Shown here: positions 18,385 to 25,965 of the stretch, piece by piece
How positions within the stretch are numbered: the first letter of the stretch is position 1
How the letters are laid out: each line of letters begins with the position of its first letter
NCBI GenBank assembly: GCA_027083355.1
Contig: JALWOY010000066.1
Span: forward strand, 1 to 64,000
Direction: 5' to 3'
Length of the DNA: 64,000 nucleotides
DNA from: Phycisphaerales bacterium
Lineage (GTDB): Bacteria; Planctomycetota; Phycisphaerae; Phycisphaerales; UBA1924
The notes under the pieces: generated by a model
The model's database searches: none
Told to the model about the DNA's origin: nothing
The model's input: the letters and a program-made list of their open reading frames with translations, nothing else
Made by a program: the position numbers and the translations under genes

Positions 18385-19872
18385 TCACAACCATCGGCTC
18401 ACAAGGATCTTGTGCTCGGTGAAGAAACGCAGCGCGTCCTCACCGTTGGCGTGCAGATCGCCGAAGAACGAGTTCTTCCAGCCCGCGAAGGGGAAGACCG
18501 CCATCGGCGCGGGCACACCCACGTTGATGCCGATCATCCCCGCCTTCGCCTGCACTTTGAACCGCCGGGCGTTGTACCCGCTCGACGTGAAGATCACGCC
18601 CATATTCCCGTACTCGGTCGCGTTGATCGCGGCGATCGCGTCGTCCAGCGTCCCGGCGCGGTAGATCGACAGCACGGGCCCGAAGATCTCCTCGCGGCAC
18701 AGACGCATCGCCGGCGTCACCTTGTCGAACACGCTCGGGGCCACGAAGCAGCCGCCCCCCGGCACGCCCGCCTCGCGACCGTCGAGCAGCAGCTCGGCCC
18801 CCTCGTCGAGGCCGATCTGGATGTACTTGTTGACGCGGTCGCAACCGGCGCTGTCGATCAGCGGGCCCATGCCCACCGCCGGGTCGTCGCCCCGCGCCAC
18901 GGTGATCTTCTTCGCCGCCTCGACGATCGCCGGCACGAACCACTCCGCCGCTTCGCCCACCGGCGCCGCCACCGAGCCCGCAAGGCAGCGCTGACCTGTG
19001 TTGCCGAACGCGGAGCCGAGCACGCCCTCGATCGCGGCCTCGCGGTTGGCGTCCGGCATGATGACCATGAAGTTTTTCGCGCCGCCCATGCACTGGGCGC
19101 GTTTGCCGGCGCCGCACGCGGTCGAGTAGATGTGCCGCGCGACACGCGTCGACCCGACGAACGACACCGCCCGCACGTCGTCGTGCGTGATCAGGCGATC
19201 CACGACGGGCGCCCCACCCGTGACGACATTGATCACACCCGGCGGAAAACCGGCCTCGTGCGCCAACTCCACCTCGCGCAGGGCGCTCAGCGGCACCTTC
19301 TCCGAAGGCTTGAGCACGAACGTGTTGCCGCAAGCAACAGCCATCGGCCACATCCACATCGGCACCATGACCGGGAAGTTGAACGGTGTGACCCCCACGC
19401 ACACACCCAGCGGAACCCGCTCCGACGTGCTGTCGATCCCGATCCCGCCCTCGTCCTCGCTCCGGCAGAACGAGCTCGAGACCGCGATCTGCGGCAGCGT
19501 GTTGCCCATCATCAGCACGGGCGCCGCGCAGGCATACTCGACACAGTCGATCCCTCGGCGCACGTCCCCGCGGGCCTCGCCCATGGTCTTGCCGTGCTCG
19601 GAGACGATCAGCGAGGCGAGTTCCTCGAAATGGTCCTCGAGCACCTGCTTGTAGCGGAACAGACACTGCACACGCTCCCCGACCGGCGTGTCGGCCCACG
19701 ACGGGTAAGCGGCCGATGCAGCGGCGACCGCCCTGTCGGCGGCGTCCGTCGCGTCCAGACGCACCCGACCGAGCACGTCACCGTTCGCGGGGTTCAGCAC
19801 GTCGATCACGTCGCCATCGCCCGACTCGGGGATGCGTTGACCGGCGATCAGGTGTCCGACCAGTTCCGACAT
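18385..19872 (-). CDS. mmsA: Methylmalonate/malonate-semialdehyde dehydrogenase (CoA-acylating)
   Basis: Aldehyde dehydrogenase of 495 residues. The ATG at 19872 is preceded by GGAGG; an in-frame upstream start is possible but adds Arg-rich junk. The catalytic cysteine is Cys296 in FGNTGQRCLAG. The motif QCMGGAKNFMV replaces the usual ELGGK motif and its glutamate, which is the hallmark of the CoA-dependent methylmalonate-semialdehyde class. PFNFPVMVPMWM also fits. The enzyme turns methylmalonate or malonate semialdehyde into propionyl- or acetyl-CoA, in valine, inositol or beta-alanine catabolism. Following the ureidopropionase-like gene, it may finish pyrimidine-derived beta-alanine breakdown. 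Confidence 0.93.
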   Translation of the reverse strand: MSELVGHLIAGQRIPESGDGDVIDVLNPANGDVLGRVRLDATDAADRAVAAASAAYPSWADTPVGERVQCLFRYKQVLEDHFEELASLIVSEHGKTMGEARGDVRRGIDCVEYACAAPVLMMGNTLPQIAVSSSFCRSEDEGGIGIDSTSERVPLGVCVGVTPFNFPVMVPMWMWPMAVACGNTFVLKPSEKVPLSALREVELAHEAGFPPGVINVVTGGAPVVDRLITHDDVRAVSFVGSTRVARHIYSTACGAGKRAQCMGGAKNFMVIMPDANREAAIEGVLGSAFGNTGQRCLAGSVAAPVGEAAEWFVPAIVEAAKKITVARGDDPAVGMGPLIDSAGCDRVNKYIQIGLDEGAELLLDGREAGVPGGGCFVAPSVFDKVTPAMRLCREEIFGPVLSIYRAGTLDDAIAAINATEYGNMGVIFTSSGYNARRFKVQAKAGMIGINVGVPAPMAVFPFAGWKNSFFGDLHANGEDALRFFTEHKILVSRWL

Positions 19873-19924
19873 GTGCGGCCTCCGATTTCTCGCCGAAAAC
19901 CCGGCGTGCAATCCGGATTCTATG

Positions 19925-20410
19925 TCACGGGTGAGTCGGCGGCGGCGACGCGGATGCCGGGGGGGTGTCCTGGCTTGCACAAAGGCCGAGCGTCACGCCC
20001 TCGGGCTGATACCGCCCACCCGAGAAACCCAGATCGGTCAGCATCGGCGTGCGCACATACAGCAACGCGCCCGCCTCCCCCCGGGAAATCTCCACCGTTG
20101 CGTGCACGAACCCGTCCGCGTCGATGTGCATCATCGACCGCGACGGGTCGACCTCCAAGCGAACCGGCAGACCCGTCCGGCGACGCACGCGGCGACGTTC
20201 ACCGGACGAGACGGCAACGACGTCCCCGGTCCATGTATCGTCGCCGTTCGAATCCGCGCCGCGCGTCAGACACAACTCGATAGCCGAGGCGCCGTTCGAG
20301 GCGTCGGTTTGCGCCCCGAGCAGCCTCCGCGCCGTCGCAGGCTCGACAGACCACCGCACGGCGAAGCGTTCAACACGCACCGGCCCGGTTTCACCGCGTG
20401 GTGGGGTCAT
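19925..20410 (-). CDS. Hypothetical protein coupled to GbsR-type regulator
   Basis: The protein has 161 residues and no recognised family. The middle part alternates polar and hydrophobic residues, suggesting a beta-rich fold (VRLEVDPSRSMMHIDADGFV). The start codon overlaps the stop of the regulator gene by four bases (ATGA), so the two are co-translated. No signal peptide or membrane segment is visible. It may respond to or modify the activity of the regulator, but this rests only on position. Confidence 0.65.
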   Translation of the reverse strand: MTPPRGETGPVRVERFAVRWSVEPATARRLLGAQTDASNGASAIELCLTRGADSNGDDTWTGDVVAVSSGERRRVRRRTGLPVRLEVDPSRSMMHIDADGFVHATVEISRGEAGALLYVRTPMLTDLGFSGGRYQPEGVTLGLCASQDTPPASASPPPTHP

Positions 20411-21000
20411 CCGTTCTTCCCCCCGCGCGCGGCGCGGCCGGAGCGCGCGGATTTGACCGCCTTGTCCGACACGCCCAGCAGGCTCGCGGCCAGGCGAAGG
20501 CCCGGCCCCGTCGGCCCGATGAAACGCTCGGCAAGCCCCGTCGCGGTCTCGAAGAACTCGATCATCGCGTCCAGGCGTTCGTCGATATCCGACGCCGCTT
20601 TCTGTCCGTCCTCACGCGTGTGGTCGCGGATCTCGTGAAGGCTGACCAGCAGCGGGTCGATCTCGCGTTTCATCCGTTCCCGAACGATCGATCGGAAAAT
20701 CATCCAGACGTCCTGGTCGGCGACGAAGTATTCCTTGCGGTCGCCTCGGCGGTGGACCCGTTTGATGATCCCCCAATCCTGCAGCGAGCGGAGCGACATC
20801 GAGGCGTTGCCCCGGCTGATCTCGAGTCTGGCCATGATGTCGTCGGTGCACAGGGCGTCGCCCGTGATGTAAAGCAAGGCGTGCACCTCGGCCATCGTCC
20901 GGCTGATGCCCCAGACGCTCCCCATCCGCCCCCAGGCCTCGATGAATCGGTCGATGTCCTCGTCGCGCGTGGCGTCGGCGTGCTTCGGGCGTGGGGCCAT
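20407..21000 (-). CDS. GbsR/MarR-family winged-helix transcriptional regulator
   Basis: The protein has 197 residues from the ATG at 21000; the frame continues upstream, but the extension does not look like protein. The N-terminal winged helix reads WGRMGSVWGISRTMAEVHALLYIT, then ISRGNASMSLRSLQDWGII (recognition helix) and KRVHRRGDRKEYFV (wing), all typical of GbsR-like repressors of transport or osmolyte genes. A helical C-terminal half follows. It is co-transcribed with the hypothetical gene at 19925. Its targets are not evident from the sequence. Confidence 0.85.
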   Translation of the reverse strand: MAPRPKHADATRDEDIDRFIEAWGRMGSVWGISRTMAEVHALLYITGDALCTDDIMARLEISRGNASMSLRSLQDWGIIKRVHRRGDRKEYFVADQDVWMIFRSIVRERMKREIDPLLVSLHEIRDHTREDGQKAASDIDERLDAMIEFFETATGLAERFIGPTGPGLRLAASLLGVSDKAVKSARSGRAARGGKNG

Positions 21001-21304
21001 GCAAAAACGTAGCCCCGGAGATGGGGGTGCATCCACCGTTTTCAGAATGGATTGAAACTTTTTCCCGTCGTGATTCACCGCGGCGCAGCCCGATGCCTCT
21101 TGGCGCTGCCCCCCGCGTTGCGGGGATCGAAGGGCTTCGCGGAGGGGGTGTTGCGCGGGGCGAGCGCACTCTCCAAAAATGAAGGCGGCGAGGAACCGGA
21201 GTTCACTCGCCGCCGTTCCGGGGGCTGGATGTCGGGTCAGAAGCCCGTCAATTGCAGATAATATCATCCCGATCTTGGGTTTGCAAGCCGATCCCGTGTT
21301 GTTC
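21001..21304. other. Gap without a convincing gene upstream of the GbsR-type regulator
   Basis: This stretch of about 300 bases separates the regulator from the UbiA gene, both on the minus strand. The open frame here continues the regulator frame but has no ribosome site and an unlikely composition. A GC-rich inverted repeat (GGCGGCGAG near 21183 and CTCGCCGCC near 21207) could act as a terminator for the UbiA gene. No other feature is recognised. Confidence 0.5.
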
Positions 21305-22231
21305 TCAGAGGAGCACGTCGATCGAGCCGGCCAGCCCGAGGACGACGCTGATCACCCCGTTCAGGGTGAAAAATGCCATCTGAAGCCCGGCCCGCCCCCT
21401 CCTGGCCAGCACGGCGTGTTCCGCGATGAGCAGGGCACCGGTCAAAACCACAGCCGAGCCGAACAACGCGCCGAACCCGGGTTGCGTCCGCCACGCGGCG
21501 ACAAGCGCAGCGAAGCAACCGGCATGGAGCGCGCGGCTGATGGCGATGCCGCGATTCGGCCCGAGCCTGGAAGGGATGCTGTACAGCCCGGCCCGGCGGT
21601 CATGGTCGAGATCCTGCAACGCGTAGATCACGTCGAACCCCGCGACCCAGAGCAGCACCATCACCGCGATCAGCCAGAGGGTCGGCGAACCGAGCGAATG
21701 GGGGTCGATCGCGACGCCCGCGGCGATCGGGCTGACCGCCAACGCCCCGCCGAGGAACAAGTGGCAGAGGATCGTGAACCGCTTTGTGTACGAATAAAGG
21801 GCGATCCACGCGAGGACGGGCGCCGCACCCCACGCCGGCCACCAGTTGCCGAAGAAGAACCCGAACGATGCGCACGCGGCGAAGAAGCCCGCGGCGCTCG
21901 CCGCGAGCAACATCAACCCGTCGCGTTCGGTGAGCCGACCCGACGCGAAGGCCCGACCGGCCGTTCGAGGGTTGCCCGCGTCGAGGCGACGGTCCGCGAG
22001 CCGGTTGACGAGCATCGCCCACGTCCGCGCAAAGAACATGCAGACGACGACCAGCCCCAGCTGCCCGGCGAATCGCCCCCAGTTTGTCGTGCCCGCTGAG
22101 CCCGGCCCGGCGAGGAATGCCGCGAGGACCGCGAACGGGATCGCGAACAGTGAATGGGCCAGCTTGATATCGCTCGCGGCCAGGGCGAGTTTGGCCAGGG
22201 GGTCGGAAACGGGGGCCGGCGACGCGGACAT
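21305..22231 (-). CDS. UbiA-family prenyltransferase (4-hydroxybenzoate polyprenyltransferase type)
   Basis: Integral membrane protein of 308 residues with about eight to nine hydrophobic helices. The two aspartate-rich prenyl-diphosphate sites are NRLADRRLDAGNPRTAGR (about 77-94) and DVIYALQDLDHDRRAGLYS (about 201-219). It attaches a polyprenyl chain to an aromatic ring in quinone synthesis. Planctomycetes usually make menaquinone through futalosine, and relatives of this type act in that pathway (MqnP), so that role is the likelier one. It lies alone on the minus strand, divergent from the ferredoxin gene across about 160 bases. Confidence 0.9.
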   Translation of the reverse strand: MSASPAPVSDPLAKLALAASDIKLAHSLFAIPFAVLAAFLAGPGSAGTTNWGRFAGQLGLVVVCMFFARTWAMLVNRLADRRLDAGNPRTAGRAFASGRLTERDGLMLLAASAAGFFAACASFGFFFGNWWPAWGAAPVLAWIALYSYTKRFTILCHLFLGGALAVSPIAAGVAIDPHSLGSPTLWLIAVMVLLWVAGFDVIYALQDLDHDRRAGLYSIPSRLGPNRGIAISRALHAGCFAALVAAWRTQPGFGALFGSAVVLTGALLIAEHAVLARRGRAGLQMAFFTLNGVISVVLGLAGSIDVLL

Positions 22232-22393
22232 GCCCGAGGATATGACGGCCGAGTCCGGAGGCGAGCGGCTTCTTGCCGGTTGTGTGTGGGGCGGGGGTCG
22301 CGGGCGGCGTTCGGGGTGTCAATAATGCAGGACGACACACGAACACCCGCCCCGCCGGTGCTTTGGGGGCGTGGGCGTAATGAAAGGCCTGAC

Positions 22394-22657
22394 ATGACGC
22401 ACATCATCGCCGAGCCGTGCATCGGGACCAAGGACACCGCCTGCGTGGACGTCTGCCCCGTGGACTGCATCCACCCGACGAAGGACGAGCCGGACTTCGA
22501 GACCTCCGAGATGCTCTACATCGACCCGGACACCTGCATCGACTGCGGACTCTGCGTCGACGAGTGCCCGGTCAGCGCCATCTTCCAAGACGAGGACCTG
22601 CCCGAGGAATGGGCGAAATACACGCAGATCAATATCGACTACTACGCGGACAAGTAG
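22394..22657 (+). CDS. fdxA: 7Fe-type (3Fe-4S/4Fe-4S) ferredoxin
   Basis: Small acidic electron carrier of 87 residues. The cysteines are Cys9, Cys17, Cys21, Cys25 and Cys48, Cys51, Cys54, Cys58. The spacing C-x7-C-x3-C at the N terminus and CIDCGLCVDECPV at the C-terminal cluster match the Azotobacter FdxA group, with one 3Fe-4S and one 4Fe-4S cluster. A GAAAGG ribosome site precedes the ATG. Monocistronic; its partner is unknown. Confidence 0.93.
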   Translation: MTHIIAEPCIGTKDTACVDVCPVDCIHPTKDEPDFETSEMLYIDPDTCIDCGLCVDECPVSAIFQDEDLPEEWAKYTQINIDYYADK

Positions 22658-22668
22658 GTGTGTGACGA

Positions 22669-23049
22669 TCACCCGTTGAGCCGGTTCACGATTTCGAGTA
22701 TTCGGAGTAGTGTTCTGCTCGGGACGTAGGCCTCGGTCGGCTCCAGATCGCTCGGTTGTACTTCAACGAGCCAGTTACACACCGCAACCGACCGACGCCG
22801 AAGCAGTGTCGCTGGGTGTCCATTGACTTGCCAGGGCAGTTCAACATGGGTATCGGGCAGGGGTTCTACGACAAGAGTACTCACTGCCACACCGACAACC
22901 GGGTTGTCCATAACGATCTCATCACTCGCAGTGATCACAACAATCGGGCGGCGCTTTATTTCACCGTTTGGACTTCGAACCGAAGCCCAAGGGATTGAGC
23001 CCTGTTGAATCGTCGGCCTGCGTCTGGGCATCGGTCTTCCGCTGGTCAC
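22669..23049 (-). CDS. MazF/PemK-like endoribonuclease toxin
   Basis: The protein has 126 residues. The pattern QQGSIPWASVRSPNGEIKRR followed by PIVVITA matches the start of MazF/PemK toxins (G-x-I-x-W followed by RP-x-V-V), and TLVVEPLPDTHVELPW matches the second strand region (TH-V-L). MazF toxins cut mRNA at short motifs. The GTG start overlaps the upstream gene in GTGA, the usual antitoxin-then-toxin order. The C-terminal half (LLRILEIVNRLNG) is also MazF-like. Base composition is visibly less GC-rich than the surroundings, suggesting transfer. Confidence 0.78.
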   Translation of the reverse strand: MTSGRPMPRRRPTIQQGSIPWASVRSPNGEIKRRPIVVITASDEIVMDNPVVGVAVSTLVVEPLPDTHVELPWQVNGHPATLLRRRSVAVCNWLVEVQPSDLEPTEAYVPSRTLLRILEIVNRLNG

Positions 23050-23273
23050 GGGGAAAACGGATCGATATCCTCATCGAACCAGGCAGGTTTGGGCTGGTTC
23101 TCCCGTTTCGCCGCCCAACGGCGAAGGTCGGCGCTCGCCGGTGTGCTGTCGGCTACCTTTTTTCTTATATCGAAGTTGATCGATTCACGTCGTTCTCTTG
23201 GTACCCAGCGGAACCAAATAACGCGTGCTCTGACCGGCTGGCCCGCCGGGATGTCCAGCTTTACTCGGCTCAC
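23046..23273 (-). CDS. Small protein, probable antitoxin of the MazF-like toxin
   Basis: The protein has 75 residues and no recognised family. Its place immediately before the toxin with a four-base overlap, and its size, fit an antitoxin. The N terminus (VKLDIPAGQPVRARVIWFRW) suggests beta strands; the C terminus (KPAWFDEDIDPFSP) is acidic, as is common in the toxin-binding tail of MazE-like proteins. The GTG start overlaps the end of the upstream gene, so three genes are translationally linked. Confidence 0.6.
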   Translation of the reverse strand: MSRVKLDIPAGQPVRARVIWFRWVPRERRESINFDIRKKVADSTPASADLRRWAAKRENQPKPAWFDEDIDPFSP

Positions 23274-23707
23274 TGATCGGTCTCCTCTGTGGGTTCCGTG
23301 TTGCTTGTCGCTTGTAGTAACATGATCGGACGTTGGTTGATGATCTCCCCATCACACTCGAGTTTGACCCAATACTTGCCCGGTTCGGGAAACTCGACCC
23401 CTTGAAGAAAAAGTTCGATATCTGCGATGCCAAGCGGATCTGAAGCATGAAGCGGGCCCTGAAGTGTAATGAGATTCAACCCTGTTGACTCCTGCTCGAT
23501 GCTGAGCGACAGGTCATATTCACCGTTCCCGTTCGTGATCGAGAAGAACACCGCGAGCTTCGGATGGCGTGCCGGAAAGGTTGGACAGGTGATCGTACTG
23601 AAAGCACCGACCAAGATCGCCTTTCCAGTGATGCTATCCCGGAAGATATCGTCACATACAACCATCGCGACGCAGGTGAGTTTCTCTCGCGTCATCTCCA
23701 TCTCCAT
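23270..23707 (-). CDS. DUF6941-like protein heading the toxin-antitoxin operon
   Basis: The protein has 145 residues. The opening CVAMVVCDDIFRDSITGKA followed by ILVGAFSTI resembles proteins of the DUF6941 type, small beta-rich proteins of unknown function that describe 'activated by' or regulatory-like products. This assignment is from memory of the pattern and is moderate. The rest alternates hydrophobic strands (AVFFSITNGNGEYDLSLSIE). It is the first gene of a three-gene minus-strand unit in which each start overlaps the previous stop. It shares the lower GC of the other two, so all three probably arrived together. Confidence 0.7.
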   Translation of the reverse strand: MEMEMTREKLTCVAMVVCDDIFRDSITGKAILVGAFSTITCPTFPARHPKLAVFFSITNGNGEYDLSLSIEQESTGLNLITLQGPLHASDPLGIADIELFLQGVEFPEPGKYWVKLECDGEIINQRPIMLLQATSNTEPTEETDQ

Positions 23708-23789
23708 ACGCTAACCGTACACATGGAGTTCGTCAAATCCACGCTTATCAGACGGTTATGGGACACGCAATGGGTGTTCCCGTTTTCCC

Positions 23790-24284
23790 CTACGCCGCCT
23801 CGGCGTCGCGGTCCTCGGCGTAGTCCGCCAGTTCCTCGAGTTCCTTCAGCTCGGCCTTCGTGAAACGCCGCTCCCACCCCTTCGGCCGCACGTTCGACGG
23901 CGCGTCGGGACGCTCGCACCAGTCCTCGGCGCTGCGGAGATTCAGCTCGCTCGGCACCGTCTTGCGGTAACCCAGCAGACGGATGATCTCGAGCACGTCC
24001 GTCCACGTCGGGAACGTCACGCGGTTCGCCTGCTTGAACGCATCGATGGCCATCAGGAACAGGAACTGCTCCTTGGTCATCTCGCCCTCATCGGCGGCAC
24101 GCTGGAAGTCGCTCAGCCTCCGGCCGGCCCCACGGCGCCGCTCGAGGCCCGAGGGAGCGCCGGACTGACGCCCGCGAACGGCCCGACGGTCGAGACCGGT
24201 CCTCCGGTCCACGACACCGCCCATTTCTTCGGGGGACTCGGGGGCACGCCCCGGAGACTTGCGCTGCTTGTTCTGATCGGACAC
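23790..24284 (-). CDS. Conserved hypothetical charged protein
   Basis: The protein has 164 residues and no recognised domain. The first 60 residues are Arg/Gly-rich and probably disordered (DRRTGLDRRAVRGRQSG, then a similar LERRRGAGRR). The region 68-130 looks helical (EMTKEQFLFLMAIDAFKQAN, then FPTWTDVLEIIRLLGYRK), and it ends with an acidic helix ELKELEELADYAEDRDAEAA. The composition matches the neighbouring chromosome, so it is probably a native planctomycete protein, perhaps DNA- or RNA-associated. Function unknown. Confidence 0.7.
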   Translation of the reverse strand: MSDQNKQRKSPGRAPESPEEMGGVVDRRTGLDRRAVRGRQSGAPSGLERRRGAGRRLSDFQRAADEGEMTKEQFLFLMAIDAFKQANRVTFPTWTDVLEIIRLLGYRKTVPSELNLRSAEDWCERPDAPSNVRPKGWERRFTKAELKELEELADYAEDRDAEAA

Positions 24285-24343
24285 GGACGGACCTCCTGAA
24301 CCGGCGGCCGATCCGGTCGCGTCATCGCGCCCGGATCGCCGGT

Positions 24344-24577
24344 TCAGAGATCATCGGCGTCGTCGTCCTCTTCTTCGTCCAGATCTTCGTCGAAGTCGTC
24401 GAACTCGTCGAAGGTTTCCTCAACATCGTCCTCATCGTCGAGATCGTCAACGTCGAAGAAATCCTCATCATCGTCATCGTCGTCATAACCGCACCACGGG
24501 GCGGGACGGTCCAGAAGCTCGTGCGTCTCTTCTTCTTCGGCTGTGATCGGGCACAACATCATTCCGGGATCCTCCAC
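24344..24577 (-). CDS. Small highly acidic protein
   Basis: The protein has 77 residues, of which the last 45 are almost all Asp, Glu and Phe (DDDDDDEDFFDVDDLDDEDD). The first 30 residues (MCPITAEEEETHELLDRP-like, with a WCGY motif) are less extreme. No family is recognised. Such acidic tails occur in many planctomycete small proteins. The reading frame is open on this strand over the whole stretch and is preceded by a plausible start, but the low complexity lowers certainty that it is a gene. Confidence 0.5.
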   Translation of the reverse strand: MEDPGMMLCPITAEEEETHELLDRPAPWCGYDDDDDDEDFFDVDDLDDEDDVEETFDEFDDFDEDLDEEEDDDADDL

Positions 24578-24750
24578 TGGCCGAGCACACGCTCGATGCG
24601 CGGCAGCGTATCCCGCCCGCGCGCCGTGTCAACCCGGAAATCAACGCCCGCTTCCAGAAAAAATCACACCCACGCTCCGTCCCGCGTACCATGCCCGTCC
24701 GCACCCCGGCCGAGGCGGGGGTGCCACCCGAAACACCCCCCGGAATCAGG

Positions 24751-25371
24751 ATGCCAGAGCACCATCAACATCCCCCGAAGCACGGATTCGACCCCGTCGC
24801 CGGTCTGCTCGCGATCCTCCTGCCAGGGCTGGGCCATATCGCCCGCGGCGAAAAAAAACGGGGGCTCCTCGCGGGCTTCGCCGTCCTCGCCATGTTCTTC
24901 GGCGGCATGCTCATCGGCGGCATCGACGTCATCGACAGCCGCGAAGATAAATGGTGGTTCTACGGCCAGGCCCTCGTCGGGCCGATCGCCCTCGCCATCA
25001 ACCATGTGCATCAGACCGAGTTCAAGGCGTTCGGCGTGGCCCACGAAACCGACGCCTCGGGCCGGATCGTCTATCACACCACCGAGCGGCTCCTCCGCGG
25101 GCCGCACCGCCTACGGAGCGTCTTCCCCGGCGAGACCCGCAAAATCGCCGATGTCGAGATCCGCGACGCCAACGACAACGTCCGGGAGACCCGGCGTCTG
25201 CCAGTCGCCGCCCCGGCCGGCCCGGGCGAGGGCCCGCCGAACGTCAAGAGCCTGGCGAAGGTGAACGAGATCGGGACCCTCTACGCGTTGTGCGCCGGGA
25301 TGCTGAACCTGATCGTGATCCTCGACGCGATGTTCCCGACGCTCAACAGGCGGAAAGGGGGCGGCAAATGA
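24751..25371 (+). CDS. Membrane protein of the DUF6677 type
   Basis: The protein has 206 residues from the ATG at 24751, which follows GGAATCAGG; a start 60 bases upstream is possible but has no ribosome site. Helical membrane segments are at about 14-30 (GLLAILLPGLGHIARGEK, the motif typical of small membrane proteins that place 'PGLGHIYRG' near the first helix), 35-55 and near the C terminus (LYALCAGMLNLIVILDAMFP). A soluble loop in the middle is likely periplasmic or cytoplasmic. Its stop overlaps the next gene in ATGA. Function unknown; the family assignment is tentative. Confidence 0.72.
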   Translation: MPEHHQHPPKHGFDPVAGLLAILLPGLGHIARGEKKRGLLAGFAVLAMFFGGMLIGGIDVIDSREDKWWFYGQALVGPIALAINHVHQTEFKAFGVAHETDASGRIVYHTTERLLRGPHRLRSVFPGETRKIADVEIRDANDNVRETRRLPVAAPAGPGEGPPNVKSLAKVNEIGTLYALCAGMLNLIVILDAMFPTLNRRKGGGK

Positions 25372-25616
25372 ACCCCGGCTTGCTCCTCGCCTACACGCCC
25401 CTGATCGACCCGCTCAACCTCCACGCCGTCTGGTTCTGGCTGCTGATCCCGCTGGCGGTGCTCATCGCGATGGCGTACAAGGCCGTCCGCGTGCCCGATA
25501 TGGCGCTGTATTGGCGTCAGACGGCGCTGTTCGCGGCCCAGATCATCCTCGGCATCGTCGGGCTGTACGTCTTCTCGCTTGTCGTGCTCAACTGGCTGCT
25601 GCCCGTGATCGTCTGA
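25368..25616 (+). CDS. Small membrane protein coupled to the DUF6677-like gene
   Basis: The protein has 82 residues and two clear membrane helices (AVWFWLLIPLAVLIAMAYKA and a C-terminal IILGIVGLYVFSLVVLNWLL). Between them lies a short charged loop (VRVPDMALYWRQT). The start overlaps the preceding stop by four bases, so the two are probably made together and may form a complex. No family is recognised. Confidence 0.72.
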   Translation: MNPGLLLAYTPLIDPLNLHAVWFWLLIPLAVLIAMAYKAVRVPDMALYWRQTALFAAQIILGIVGLYVFSLVVLNWLLPVIV

Positions 25617-25649
25617 GAAGGCTCCCAAGACCATTCGTGTGTTTCAACG

Positions 25650-25862
25650 AAACCCGGGCGCAATCCCGGGTGTTCTCGCCTCCCTCTCCCCGCTCTGCGG
25701 GGAGAGGGCCGGGGTGAGGGGCTCTCTCTTCTTTCTACCCCATCTCGTGGGACGGGCTTCCAGCCCGTCACTTCATCTCCTTCATCTCGGTGGGACAGGC
25801 ATCCCGCCTGTCTTTCCATTCCCTTCACCGCCTCGGTGGGACGGGCTTCCAAGGGGAGCGGT
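25650..25862. repeat. Cluster of family B and C repeats in the 25617-25965 gap
   Basis: The 349-base gap begins with a hairpin ACCCGGG/CCCGGGT, then a partial family B element (CTCCCTCTCCCCGCTCTGCG with GGAGAGGGCCGGGGTGAGG). Three tandem family C units follow near 25748, 25790 and 25836, each of the type GTGGGACGGGCTTCCAGCCC, where the flanks pair as a short hairpin. Near 25935 there is a triple CCCAGTGC repeat. No gene is seen. Confidence 0.7.
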
Positions 25863-25965
25863 GTGTGCCGATGGCGGTGTCATCTCGGCAGCACGTAACG
25901 GACCGACGTCACCACCATCCAGCACATGAATGATCCAGTGCCCAGTGCCCAGTGCCCAGTCCCCC

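Noticed and set aside
18319-20283. 654-residue plus-strand frame opposite mmsA
   Set aside because: The opposite strand encodes a dehydrogenase with its catalytic cysteine; this frame has the His/Arg-rich look of an antisense shadow.
23046-23273. Assignment of the small gene to the MazE/AbrB family
   Set aside because: The typical AbrB strand pattern at the N terminus is not clear, so only an antitoxin role by position is proposed.
25748-25850. Tandem GTGGGAC units as a CRISPR array
   Set aside because: Only three imperfect units with hairpin structure and irregular spacing; no cas gene in the window.
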